From positions 1 through 18,574 of the forward strand of contig DATGEP010000223.1 of NCBI GenBank assembly GCA_035310125.1: 18,574 nt of DNA, read 5' to 3'. This stretch comes from DATGEP01 sp035310125. GTDB taxonomy: Bacteria; Chloroflexota; Ktedonobacteria; Ktedonobacterales; JADMIN01. A program made the translations under genes and the position numbers. The notes under the pieces were generated by a model that made no database searches, was not told where the DNA came from, and worked only from the letters and a program-made list of their open reading frames with translations. Below are positions 8,085-15,135 of the stretch, in pieces; the stretch's first letter is position 1, and the number at the start of each line of letters is the position of its first letter.

Positions 8085-8191
8085 ACCATCTGTGTACCAA
8101 TCTATACACACATCAGCTACGCGCGACGAGTGCCGCCAGGGCACCATCCGCTTCCGCGCGCATCAACGCCCACACAAACTCGCGGCCGCAC

Positions 8192-8231
8192 CTGACCGTC
8201 TCTGACCGCCCCAGACCGTTTCAGCGTCACC
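8192..8231 (+). repeat. Four imperfect 10-base direct repeats
   Basis: CTGACCGTCT, CTGACCGCCC, CAGACCGTTT and CAGCGTCACC follow each other without gaps. The first three share C-W-G-ACCG at exact 10-base spacing, which is close to one helical turn. They lie in the gene-free stretch between the dehydrogenase remnant and the dispersed repeat. Phased binding sites or a small microsatellite are both possible. Nothing else is seen in 8085-8270. Confidence 0.45.
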
Positions 8232-8270
8232 CCGACGCATATTACACCGACTCTATATCACCGGATTCAG

Positions 8271-8393
8271 GGCGTGTAGGGGCGTCCGGTGGACGCCCGT
8301 CGCCTCCCCTCGCCGCGCACGGAGAGAGGCTCCCGCCACAGCCGTAGCGTGCTCTCACGTGGAGGCGGGACGGGGCCGGGGGTGAGGTTCCTA
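8271..8393. repeat. Dispersed intergenic repeat, copy A
   Basis: Read on the minus strand, this block starts with TAGGAACCTCACCCCC, later has TCTCCGTGCGCGGCG, and ends with CGCCCCTACACGCC. The same three modules in the same order occur in copy B at 13575-13700. It contains a perfect hairpin, GGGCGTCC (8280-8287) with GGACGCCC (8291-8298). The leading TAG is the stop codon of moeA. The pattern is like the GC-rich CCTCACCCCCGGCCCC repeats found between genes in many bacteria. Confidence 0.6.
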
Positions 8394-9617
8394 CTCCATC
8401 CCCCACGGCAGCGCATCATTCAGCAGCAGCGCCGGCACATGGTCGCCGGCGCACACCTGTCCTTCGCCTTCCAGAATCACCAGCAGCGCCGTCGCGCCGC
8501 GCAAGGAGGAGATGATATGCGACCCCTGATCTCCGGTCGGCATCGCCACCAGCGTGCCGTTGCGCGAATCCAGCCGGGCGCGCACAAAATGCCGCCGGTC
8601 GCCGCGCGCGATGTTCTGTCCATCCAGCACCACCTCCACCACCGGCCGCTCCGTCTGGCGGCAGCCCAGCATCGTGCGGATCGCTGGCCGGCCAAACAGC
8701 TCGAACGTCACGGCGGCGGAGACCGGGTTGCCCGGCAGCCCCAGCAGTGGCGTGCCACTCAGCGTACCGAAAGCCACCGGCTTGCCAGGGCGCATCCGCA
8801 CGCGCCAGAACGTGATATCGCCCTGCTCCGTCAGTATCTGCTTCACCAGATCGTAATCGCCCACGGAGACGCCGCCGGAGGTCAGAATTAGATCAGCTTC
8901 GCGCGCCTGCTCCAGCTTCGCGCGCAGCTCCTCGGCGCGGTCGCGTGCGATGCCCAGCGGCACCGGCTCAGCCCCCGCGCGCGCCACCGCCGCGATCAGG
9001 TAGGGACCGTTGCTCTCGCGAATCTGGCCGGGGCGCGGCGTCTCACCCAGCGGCGCCAGCTCGTCGCCCGTCGAGAGAATCGCTACACGCGGCCGCCGCG
9101 TCACGCGGACAGGATGGATACCCGCGCTCGCCAGCAGCGCAATTTCCGCCGGGCCAACTTCCGCACCGGCAGGCACAAGCACATCTCCCTCGCGTACATC
9201 CTCGCCTGGATAGCGCAGGTTGTTGCCGGCGGGCGCCTCGGCCAGCAGCCGTACCCAGCCCGCGCCCGTCTCCGTCAATTCCTGTTGAAGCACCGCGTCC
9301 GCTCCATCCGGCAGCGGCGCTCCCGTCAGAATGCGCACCGCCTCGCCCGGTTCCACCGTTCCCTCATAGACTCGCCCCGCTGGCACCTCGCCCGCCAGCC
9401 GCAAGTGTCGTGGCGCCTCCGCTGATGCGCCGCGCGCATCTTCCGAACGCACGGCGTAACCATCCATCGCCGAATTCGTGAAACGCGGCAGACTCTCGCC
9501 CGCCACGGCATCCATCGCCAGCACGCGGCCCACTGCCGCCGGCAGTGGCACATCCTCGGCATTCAGACGCGAGAAGCGAGCTAGTATGCGCTCGCGAGCC
9601 TCTTCGACGGTAAGCAT
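8391..9617 (-). CDS. moeA: Molybdopterin molybdenumtransferase MoeA
   Basis: Inserts molybdenum into adenylylated molybdopterin, the last shared step of molybdenum cofactor synthesis, in the cytoplasm. The protein is 408 aa, normal for MoeA. Residues 44-55 hold PRFTNSAMDGYAV, the substrate-contacting motif. Residues 180-187 have ILSTGDEL and 248-256 have GGVSVGDYD, both in the MogA-like molybdopterin-binding domain. GLPGNPVSAAV follows at 293-303, and the beta-rich C-terminal domain completes the fold. I start it at the ATG at 9617, where GAGGTG lies about nine bases upstream; the longer open frame upstream is not MoeA-like. No other cofactor genes or molybdoenzymes are in the window. The stop codon lies at the edge of dispersed repeat copy A. 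Confidence 0.95.
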   Translation of the reverse strand: MLTVEEARERILARFSRLNAEDVPLPAAVGRVLAMDAVAGESLPRFTNSAMDGYAVRSEDARGASAEAPRHLRLAGEVPAGRVYEGTVEPGEAVRILTGAPLPDGADAVLQQELTETGAGWVRLLAEAPAGNNLRYPGEDVREGDVLVPAGAEVGPAEIALLASAGIHPVRVTRRPRVAILSTGDELAPLGETPRPGQIRESNGPYLIAAVARAGAEPVPLGIARDRAEELRAKLEQAREADLILTSGGVSVGDYDLVKQILTEQGDITFWRVRMRPGKPVAFGTLSGTPLLGLPGNPVSAAVTFELFGRPAIRTMLGCRQTERPVVEVVLDGQNIARGDRRHFVRARLDSRNGTLVAMPTGDQGSHIISSLRGATALLVILEGEGQVCAGDHVPALLLNDALPWGME

Positions 9618-9708
9618 TCTCCACACCTCACTGGCGGCGCACCACTGGCTGGTGGACGAGCCGGCAACACCCAACGGCTGGTGTGCGCACCTGTGACGCA
9701 CCCTAAAG

Positions 9709-9714
9709 ACTATA
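9709..9714 (-). promoter_or_regulatory. Candidate -10 element for moeA
   Basis: On the minus strand this reads TATAGT, identical to the -10 of the DUF4388 gene promoter. It lies 92 bases before the moeA start codon, leaving an untranslated leader of about 85 bases. The expected -35 position reads CTCACC, which is poor. Confidence 0.4.
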
Positions 9715-9799
9715 GCGCAGGTTCCCCTATGGGTGAGGGCAGCGACACATGGCGCCAAGAGCGCGAGTCCGGCACGTGCCACGTCGGGGGCACGAACAG

Positions 9800-10162
9800 T
9801 TACCACAAGCCCCAGAGTGCGCCGCTGACCGCCAGGCCGCCCACCACCGTGATCCAGCCGCCCTGTAACCGGTCGCGCGGGGGGAAGATGAGCGTCCAGA
9901 GGCCGGCCACCACGAGGCCGACGCCGACCGCGAACATGATCCCCGTCGCGGTGTTCCACGTGCTCCCTGTCCGCCCGGCAGGGTCCATGTGACGAACGAA
10001 CGCGGCGCCACACCAGGTAAAGAGGAGGAGATAGTATGCGCAGCCGCTCGGCGTCTCCGGCTTGACAACGCCACGTCGCAACGCGGGCCGGCGATTTGGT
10101 GGAGGATAGGGCTGCCCCTCTCGCCGCTGATTATTCGGGGCCTCGGGTGGCCGCATCCGCAT
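9800..10162 (-). CDS. Small three-helix membrane protein, function unknown
   Basis: A 120-aa protein. Residues 1-38 are charged and Pro/Arg-rich and probably cytoplasmic. Three hydrophobic segments follow: about 40-56 (CAYYLLLFTWCGAAFV), 72-93 (ATGIMFAVGVGLVVAGLWTL) and 101-120 (GGWITVVGGLAVSGALWGLW). The chain ends immediately after the third segment. The start at 10162 is supported by AAAGGAG seven bases upstream; an upstream ATG in frame lacks this. It lies between moeA and the kinase gene on the same strand, with gaps of more than 100 bases on each side. I do not recognise a family. Confidence 0.7.
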   Translation of the reverse strand: MRMRPPEAPNNQRREGQPYPPPNRRPALRRGVVKPETPSGCAYYLLLFTWCGAAFVRHMDPAGRTGSTWNTATGIMFAVGVGLVVAGLWTLIFPPRDRLQGGWITVVGGLAVSGALWGLW

Positions 10163-10285
10163 CGCGCGTCTCCTTTCGCCAGTGAAGGCAGCCGCGCCCG
10201 ATCTCATAATGCCGCCATTCTCAGTCACTGTACCACGCCCCGCCAGTTCCTTCCGCCGCTCGTCATAGGAGCGCCAGCCACGCGC

Positions 10286-12172
10286 CTACCCGCCGCTCGC
10301 TCGATAGAGCGCATACTTCGTGAACACGAACTCGGCCCCGGTATCCATGACAATCAGCCCACCCGCTCCCACGGTGGGAGCGTCGGGGTAGCCCACCGAC
10401 GGGCCGACCTTGACCGTCGTAATGTACTGGTCGTTGGCAAAGAGCAGCGCGGTGCCCGATCCTCCATGCGCCACAACGGCGATCGTGTTGCTGTCGCTCG
10501 GACCGGACCGCAGCGCGGACGAGTAGCCGCGCGTGACAAAGTTCCAGTTGCCGCTGAAATGCGCCCACACTTCATAGCTGCCCTGCGCCGATATCACGAA
10601 ACAATAGTAATTCTGGGCGCTACCAGCTCCCGGCTGCACGAAGAACCGCAACCCAGCGAGGTCGCCGTTGCCGCCTTGCGCCATCGTCAGTGTCACCCGC
10701 ACCACCTCGTCACTCAGCTGTGGCGGCGCCGCACCCGGCATATCTTCAGTCAGGACCGTGGTTGTGCTGGCGTTGGCCAGATGCAGGCCGTCTGGCGCGA
10801 AGAAGACCGTCTTCCCCTGCGTGCGCCAGTGGTGACTGTTATCCGCGAGCGCATCGCTGAAAATGGGTACGCCGCCACTCACCGCTTGAAGCTGTTGCGT
10901 AGCGCTCTGGGCCGTGCTGGTGGCGTTGATATTCGCGGTAGGCGTGGTGCTGCTCCCGCCGGCGCCCGCACCGAGCGCGATGCGTGGCAGGACAATACCG
11001 CCGGAGATTGCGCGGAAGGTCAGCCCGCAGGCCAGCAGGACGACGACCATGGCGATGGCCGCGATGATCGAGAGGCGGCGATTCACTCCCACCGGCGCGT
11101 CTTCTGGCACTGGCTGCGCGCTGGCGGGCGAGGCGCCACGCCCATCGGCGCCGCTCCGATCAACTACACGCACGCCGCTCACCGCCGGTCCCCGCGCGGC
11201 TCCTGGTCGCGCCATGCCAGGTGTGGAGCTCGCCAGCTGCGAGAACTGCTGGGTCACTCCCGTCCCGGCGCTGCCAACCGCAACGGCCAGCGCTTCATCT
11301 ATCGCTTCCGCGAACAGCGCGACACTGGGATAGCGCTCCGTGGGAGACTTGGCGAGGGCACGCAGCAGCGCGGCATCGGTTGCGGGCGAGAGCGCCGGAT
11401 TCAGCGCCGAAGGCGCGGTGACTGCCTCGTTCTCAATGTTCGCGGGTAGTGACGCGGCATCACCGATGACGGGTGGCTGGCCCGTCAGCAAGTAATAGCT
11501 GAGCGCGGCGAGCGCATACTGGTCACTCGCTGGCAGACAGGTGCCGCGCAGCTGCTCTGGCGCGGCAAAGCGCAATTGATCTACCACCCAGGCGGCCCGC
11601 TCTCCGGAAATGCCGCGTCCGGCCAGCGAGGCGGCGGCATTCGTGAGCACGGACTGACCAAAGTCGCTCACGACGGCGATGGGCCGCCCGTTCGGCGCTG
11701 TGCGCACAAAGACATTGTTCGGCTTGAGGTCGCCGTGGACAAGCCCCGCCGCATGGGCCGCGCCGAGGGCGTTGGCAAGCTGCGAGACCAGCCGGGCGAC
11801 AATACCGCCATCCAGCGGCAGCGTCAGCTTCTTCGTTCCATCGGCGCGGTTCGAGCGCAGCGTATCACCGAGCGAGCCGCCCGGCGCATAGGCCATCACG
11901 ACGCCGAGCGCGCTCCCATCCTCGATGACACCATGGAACGGGACGATATGCGCCTGTTGAAGCTGCCCCGCCGCCTGCGCCTGCTGGGCGATGGCTCGCG
12001 CGGTCGCATCGCTGGCCGCCCCGCTGAGCACTTTGACGGCGACCTGACCGGCCGGATTCGAGTTGTTGGGATTCGCCGGTCCCTCTGCCTGATACACGTC
12101 GCCCGCGCCACCACCACCGATACGCCGGAGCAACCGATAGGGGCCGAGCGAGGTGCCTTCCCGTGTCGTCAC
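10286..12172 (-). CDS. Receptor-like serine/threonine protein kinase
   Basis: A 628-aa membrane kinase. The cytoplasmic kinase domain spans about residues 10-292, with glycine loop IGGGGAGDVY, VAVK (Lys47), HGDLKPNN (Asp148, Lys150, Asn153), DFG (Asp170) and FAAPEQL (202-208). A Pro/Ala-rich linker leads to one transmembrane helix (about 368-386). The outer part is a Thr/Ser/Ala-rich stalk and a beta-rich region (about 430-628, with ALADNSHHWRTQG and GLRFFVQPG), resembling the concanavalin/LamG-like sugar or ligand domains attached to such kinases in Chloroflexota. Two departures from the canon: Gln64 stands where the alpha-C Glu is expected, and HGD replaces HRD. I chose GTG at 12172, which has GGAGG five bases upstream; an in-frame GTG at 12217 is possible. 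A near-consensus promoter lies upstream. Confidence 0.87.
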   Translation of the reverse strand: MTTREGTSLGPYRLLRRIGGGGAGDVYQAEGPANPNNSNPAGQVAVKVLSGAASDATARAIAQQAQAAGQLQQAHIVPFHGVIEDGSALGVVMAYAPGGSLGDTLRSNRADGTKKLTLPLDGGIVARLVSQLANALGAAHAAGLVHGDLKPNNVFVRTAPNGRPIAVVSDFGQSVLTNAAASLAGRGISGERAAWVVDQLRFAAPEQLRGTCLPASDQYALAALSYYLLTGQPPVIGDAASLPANIENEAVTAPSALNPALSPATDAALLRALAKSPTERYPSVALFAEAIDEALAVAVGSAGTGVTQQFSQLASSTPGMARPGAARGPAVSGVRVVDRSGADGRGASPASAQPVPEDAPVGVNRRLSIIAAIAMVVVLLACGLTFRAISGGIVLPRIALGAGAGGSSTTPTANINATSTAQSATQQLQAVSGGVPIFSDALADNSHHWRTQGKTVFFAPDGLHLANASTTTVLTEDMPGAAPPQLSDEVVRVTLTMAQGGNGDLAGLRFFVQPGAGSAQNYYCFVISAQGSYEVWAHFSGNWNFVTRGYSSALRSGPSDSNTIAVVAHGGSGTALLFANDQYITTVKVGPSVGYPDAPTVGAGGLIVMDTGAEFVFTKYALYRASGG

Positions 12173-12266
12173 GCGCGCCTCCCGCCACTCTGCGTTGCGT
12201 ACGTCTCGCCGCTGCACGCTCCATCGCCGTCTTACCTTGCGGCATCACACCATATACGTAGGTACG

Positions 12267-12295
12267 AGTATAGGAATGGGAGTGTACCGTGTCAA
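12267..12295 (-). promoter_or_regulatory. Near-consensus sigma-70-type promoter of the kinase gene
   Basis: On the minus strand, a perfect -35 TTGACA (12290-12295) is separated by exactly 17 bases from TATACT (12267-12272). The start site would be near 12260, giving a leader of about 88 bases to the GTG at 12172 or 43 bases to the GTG at 12217. This is the best promoter in the window. Confidence 0.8.
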
Positions 12296-12355
12296 GGAAA
12301 GCGGGGCGAGTGGGTAAACGAGCGGCGTCCGGCACACGCAGCCCATTGGAGTCTT

Positions 12356-12364
12356 TGCTATACT
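12356..12364 (+). promoter_or_regulatory. Extended -10 promoter of the aminotransferase gene
   Basis: TGCTATACT is an extended -10 with hexamer TATACT at 12359-12364. No good -35 is seen 17-18 bases upstream. The start site would be near 12371, about 35 bases before the GTG at 12406. It is divergent from the kinase promoter, and the two -10 elements are about 90 bases apart. Confidence 0.6.
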
Positions 12365-12405
12365 TTCAGCAGTGTGCCCTTCCGATACTCACTCAGGAGC
12401 AGACC

Positions 12406-13566
12406 GTGGAGCTTTCACAGCGCCTCCAATCCCTTCCGCCGTATCACTTCGCCGCCTACAACAAGAAGATTGCCGATCTGCGGGCATCGGGCGTGGATGT
12501 TATCAACCTCTCGATTGGCGACCCGGACCTGCCAACGCCGCCGGAGGTGCTGGAGACGCTGATACAAACGGCACAGGAGCCGCTCAATCAGCGATACCCG
12601 GAGTACGCCGGGATGCCCGCGCTCCGCGAAGCCTTCGCGGCGTGGTTCGAGCGGCGCTTCGGCGTGGGCCTCGACCCAGCCAGAGAAGTCCTGCCGCTGA
12701 TCGGCTCGAAAGAGGGGCTGGCCCACCTGCCGATGGCGGTGATGAACCCCGGCGATGCCGCGTTGATGCCTGACCCACAGTATCCCGTCTATCCGACCGC
12801 CGTAGCCCTGGCTGGCGGCGAAAACCTTGAGGTGCCGCTGGACCCTTCAAGCGGCTGGCTGCCCGATCTCGCTGCGATCCCAGCGGAGGCCGCGCGGCGG
12901 GCGAAAACGCTCTGGCTGAACTATCCCAACAACCCAACGGGCGCCTGTGCCCCGCTCGCGTTCTTCGAGGAAGCGGTGCGTTTCGCCCGCGAGTACGACA
13001 TCCTTCTCGTGCATGACATGGCCTACGCCGAGGTCACGTTCGACGGGACGAAGCCACCCAGCATCCTGGCCGCGCCGGGCGCGAAGGATGTCGCCGTTGA
13101 ATTCCACTCGCTGTCCAAGGCCTACAACATGGCGGGCTTCCGTATCGGCATGCTGGTCGGCAACGCCGCGATGGTCGAGGGCATGACACGGCTCAAGAGC
13201 AACATTGACACCGGCATCTTCCGGCCCATCCAGCTCGCCGCCGTACGGGCGCTCCAACTGCCGCAATCGTGGCTGGACGAGCGCAACGCTATCTACCAGC
13301 GGCGGCGCGACCGCGTAGTGGCAGCCTGCCGCACGCTGGGAATGCGTGTCGTGGCGCCAGAGGCGGGCCTATACATCTGGCCGCGCATCCCCGACGGCCC
13401 GACTTCGGCCCAGTTCGCGATGGATCTGCTGGACCGGGCGCGCGTCGCCGTCACCCCCGGCACGAACTTCGGAGCGCGCGGCGAGGGCTATCTACGCATC
13501 ACTCTGACCGCCCCCGACGACCGCATAGACGAGGCGATGGCCCGCATGGAGTCCGCCCTGTCGTAA
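12406..13566 (+). CDS. Pyridoxal-phosphate aminotransferase, LL-diaminopimelate or aspartate type
   Basis: A 386-aa fold-type I aminotransferase. It contains NLSIGDPDLPTPPEV near the N-terminus, NYPNNPTGA at 172-180, VHDMAYAEV at 202-210 and HSLSKAYNMAGFRIGMLVG, in which Lys238 should bind the cofactor as a Schiff base. YLRITLTAP near the C-terminus supplies the carboxylate-binding arginine. The overall pattern, especially SLSKAYNMAGFRIG, is closest to LL-diaminopimelate aminotransferases (DapL), which convert tetrahydrodipicolinate to LL-diaminopimelate for lysine and cell wall. Aspartate aminotransferase is the main alternative. No lysine genes are adjacent. I chose GTG at 12406, with AGGAG six bases upstream; the frame is open further upstream but crosses the promoter. 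Confidence 0.85.
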   Translation: MELSQRLQSLPPYHFAAYNKKIADLRASGVDVINLSIGDPDLPTPPEVLETLIQTAQEPLNQRYPEYAGMPALREAFAAWFERRFGVGLDPAREVLPLIGSKEGLAHLPMAVMNPGDAALMPDPQYPVYPTAVALAGGENLEVPLDPSSGWLPDLAAIPAEAARRAKTLWLNYPNNPTGACAPLAFFEEAVRFAREYDILLVHDMAYAEVTFDGTKPPSILAAPGAKDVAVEFHSLSKAYNMAGFRIGMLVGNAAMVEGMTRLKSNIDTGIFRPIQLAAVRALQLPQSWLDERNAIYQRRRDRVVAACRTLGMRVVAPEAGLYIWPRIPDGPTSAQFAMDLLDRARVAVTPGTNFGARGEGYLRITLTAPDDRIDEAMARMESALS

Positions 13567-13574
13567 CGCTGATC

Positions 13575-13700
13575 TCCCCCTCCCCGTTGGAGGCGCGCGT
13601 AGGGGCGCCACCTGCCGCGCCCGCCGGTGCGAGGGCCGCGGGCTGACGGCCCCCGGTTTCTCGCGCCGGCACGGAGAAGGGGTGGGGATGAGGTTCCCTA
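13575..13700. repeat. Dispersed intergenic repeat, copy B
   Basis: Read on the minus strand, the block starts TAGGGAACCTCATCCCC, later has TCTCCGTGCCGGCG, and then GCGCCCCTACGCGC. Each module matches copy A at 8271-8393. The ends, CTCCCCCTCCCCG on one side and GGAGAAGGGGTGGGG on the other, are imperfectly complementary, so the whole block can fold on itself. The leading TAG is the stop codon of the alpha/beta hydrolase gene. It fills the gap between that gene and the convergent aminotransferase gene. Confidence 0.6.
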
Positions 13701-14612
13701 CGCCGTCGAGTGAGGGGCAGCGGCCGCTTGCAAAAACTCCAGGATGCGCCCATTGACGAGATCGGGGCTATCGAGGATCATGCCGTGGCCCGCGCCCGGC
13801 ACAATCGCGGCATGCTGAAGATTGGCCAGCGTCCGGCGTGCCTGCGCCAGGGCGGCGCGGCCATTGAAGAAAGGGTCGCGCTCGCCCATGAGCAGCAGCG
13901 TGGGTGCGGTGAGCAGCGCCTGCGTGGCATCGGGGAGCACACCCGGCGGGTACACAAAGCGATAGTGCTTGAGCAGCAGATAGAACCACTCGGCTTCGTC
14001 ATCGTCCACGACGGCACCGGGCGGCAGGGCGCGCTGGAACGTGTGGCGGATGAGGGTGGGGGTGAGGATCCGGCTGGCGATATGCGTTCGCAGAAGATCG
14101 GCGGCGCGGTAGCGGGCGAGCGTAAAGGGGAAGCGAACCGGCACGAGACCATTCGCGCTGAGGAGGACGGCGCGGCTGATACGCTCCGGGGCGCGTGCGG
14201 CGAGCTTCCAGATCAGCCAGCAGCCGTTGGAGATGCCGACGAAGGCGGCCTGGCGCAGGGAGAGGGCGTTGAGCACGTCTTCGAGCCATTCGGCATAGCC
14301 GGCGCCGTCGTAGGTCGGGCGCGTGGGGGCGCTGCGCCCGGCTGACCCGATGATGTCCAGCGCGTAACAGCGAAAACGTGTGGCAAGTGCGCTCAGCTGA
14401 TAGCGCCAGCTCAGCGCACTGCCCTCGGTGCCGTGCAGCAGCAGCACTGGAGGGGCGTTGTCGGGTCCACGAGCGATAAGATGTGTTTCACCATGCCGGG
14501 TGGGCACCGTGAGCGCCTCGTAGGGCGCGGGCAGATGGGTAAGACAGGTATCATACCATCGCATCATGGCTCGCTGGCCGGCATCCGAGCGATAGACATG
14601 CGTCGCGTTCAT
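13698..14612 (-). CDS. Alpha/beta hydrolase
   Basis: A 304-aa alpha/beta-fold hydrolase. VLLLHGTEGSALSW (57-70) supplies the HG oxyanion region. GISNG (126-130) is the nucleophile elbow with Ser128. GERDPFF holds the likely acid Asp246 and GAGHGM the catalytic His276, so the Ser-Asp-His triad is complete. The substrate cannot be read from sequence; esters or other acyl compounds are likely. The ATG at 14612 has only a weak GAGG about ten bases upstream, and it starts 12 bases after the stop of the DinB-like gene, so translation may be coupled. It is the last gene of a three-gene minus-strand operon. Its stop codon lies at the edge of repeat copy B. Confidence 0.88.
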   Translation of the reverse strand: MNATHVYRSDAGQRAMMRWYDTCLTHLPAPYEALTVPTRHGETHLIARGPDNAPPVLLLHGTEGSALSWRYQLSALATRFRCYALDIIGSAGRSAPTRPTYDGAGYAEWLEDVLNALSLRQAAFVGISNGCWLIWKLAARAPERISRAVLLSANGLVPVRFPFTLARYRAADLLRTHIASRILTPTLIRHTFQRALPPGAVVDDDEAEWFYLLLKHYRFVYPPGVLPDATQALLTAPTLLLMGERDPFFNGRAALAQARRTLANLQHAAIVPGAGHGMILDSPDLVNGRILEFLQAAAAPHSTA

Positions 14613-14624
14613 ATTCGGGTCGCC

Positions 14625-15107
14625 TCAAGCGTTCTTGGCGCTGGCTCGCATACTGGCCAGGTGCTGCCGGGGATGGCTGATGAGAACATACCTGATGAGC
14701 CATTCGGCGCTGACTGCCTCGCCGCCCCGCAGGCCAAACGCGGCGCTGTGAGCCAGGTCCTCATCGCTGAGTGAGCGGACGACATCGGCAGCGGTTGCGC
14801 CCCGCTCACGCAGCGCCGCCAGCACATTGTCGCGAGCGCGACCAGCGTTGGCGGTCGCGCGAGTGGTATTGCCCTCTTCCAGATCGTCCGGTGTCACAGG
14901 CACGGGACGGCCAGCGGCGATATCGCGGATCCAGCCGGTGACGGCCGCATAGCTATCCGCGATGTGGGCGGCGATGGTGCCGATGGTCCATTCTTCGCCC
15001 GCGCACGACGTGTTCCAGGTGGTCCCATCACATGCGGTGACGAAGGCGAGAACGTCGGCGTTCGCGGCCTGGAACTGGTCGGCAAGCTCGCTGGCGCGAG
15101 TGCTCAT
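14625..15107 (-). CDS. DinB-superfamily protein (maleylpyruvate isomerase-like)
   Basis: A 160-aa four-helix-bundle protein of the DinB / mycothiol-dependent maleylpyruvate isomerase superfamily. The first helix region contains WTIGTIAAHIADSY, with His48, and the C-terminal ISHPRQHLASM supplies His145 and His149. Three histidines at these places form the metal site typical of the group. Members act as thiol-dependent transferases or isomerases, or have unknown roles; no thiol cofactor can be inferred here. The ATG at 15107 has CAGGAG about nine bases upstream. It lies 28 bases after the LLM oxidoreductase gene and 12 before the hydrolase gene, all on the minus strand. Confidence 0.8.
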   Translation of the reverse strand: MSTRASELADQFQAANADVLAFVTACDGTTWNTSCAGEEWTIGTIAAHIADSYAAVTGWIRDIAAGRPVPVTPDDLEEGNTTRATANAGRARDNVLAALRERGATAADVVRSLSDEDLAHSAAFGLRGGEAVSAEWLIRYVLISHPRQHLASMRASAKNA

Positions 15108-15135
15108 GAAACACTCCTGTCCGGAATCTTAAATC

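Noticed and set aside
9771..9780. Palindrome GGCACGTGCC as a terminator for the small membrane protein gene
   Set aside because: It is too short and lacks a T-tract on either side.
9618..10013. N-terminal extension of MoeA by 132 residues
   Set aside because: The extension is Arg/Pro-rich, overlaps the small membrane protein gene and the candidate moeA promoter, and MoeA similarity begins exactly at the internal ATG.
9989..11449. A 486-codon plus-strand frame opposite the kinase gene
   Set aside because: It is antisense to a kinase with full motifs and has shadow-frame composition.
12289..12405. N-terminal extension of the aminotransferase
   Set aside because: It would cross the divergent promoter region, and the GTG at 12406 has a well-placed ribosome-binding site and gives the usual family length.
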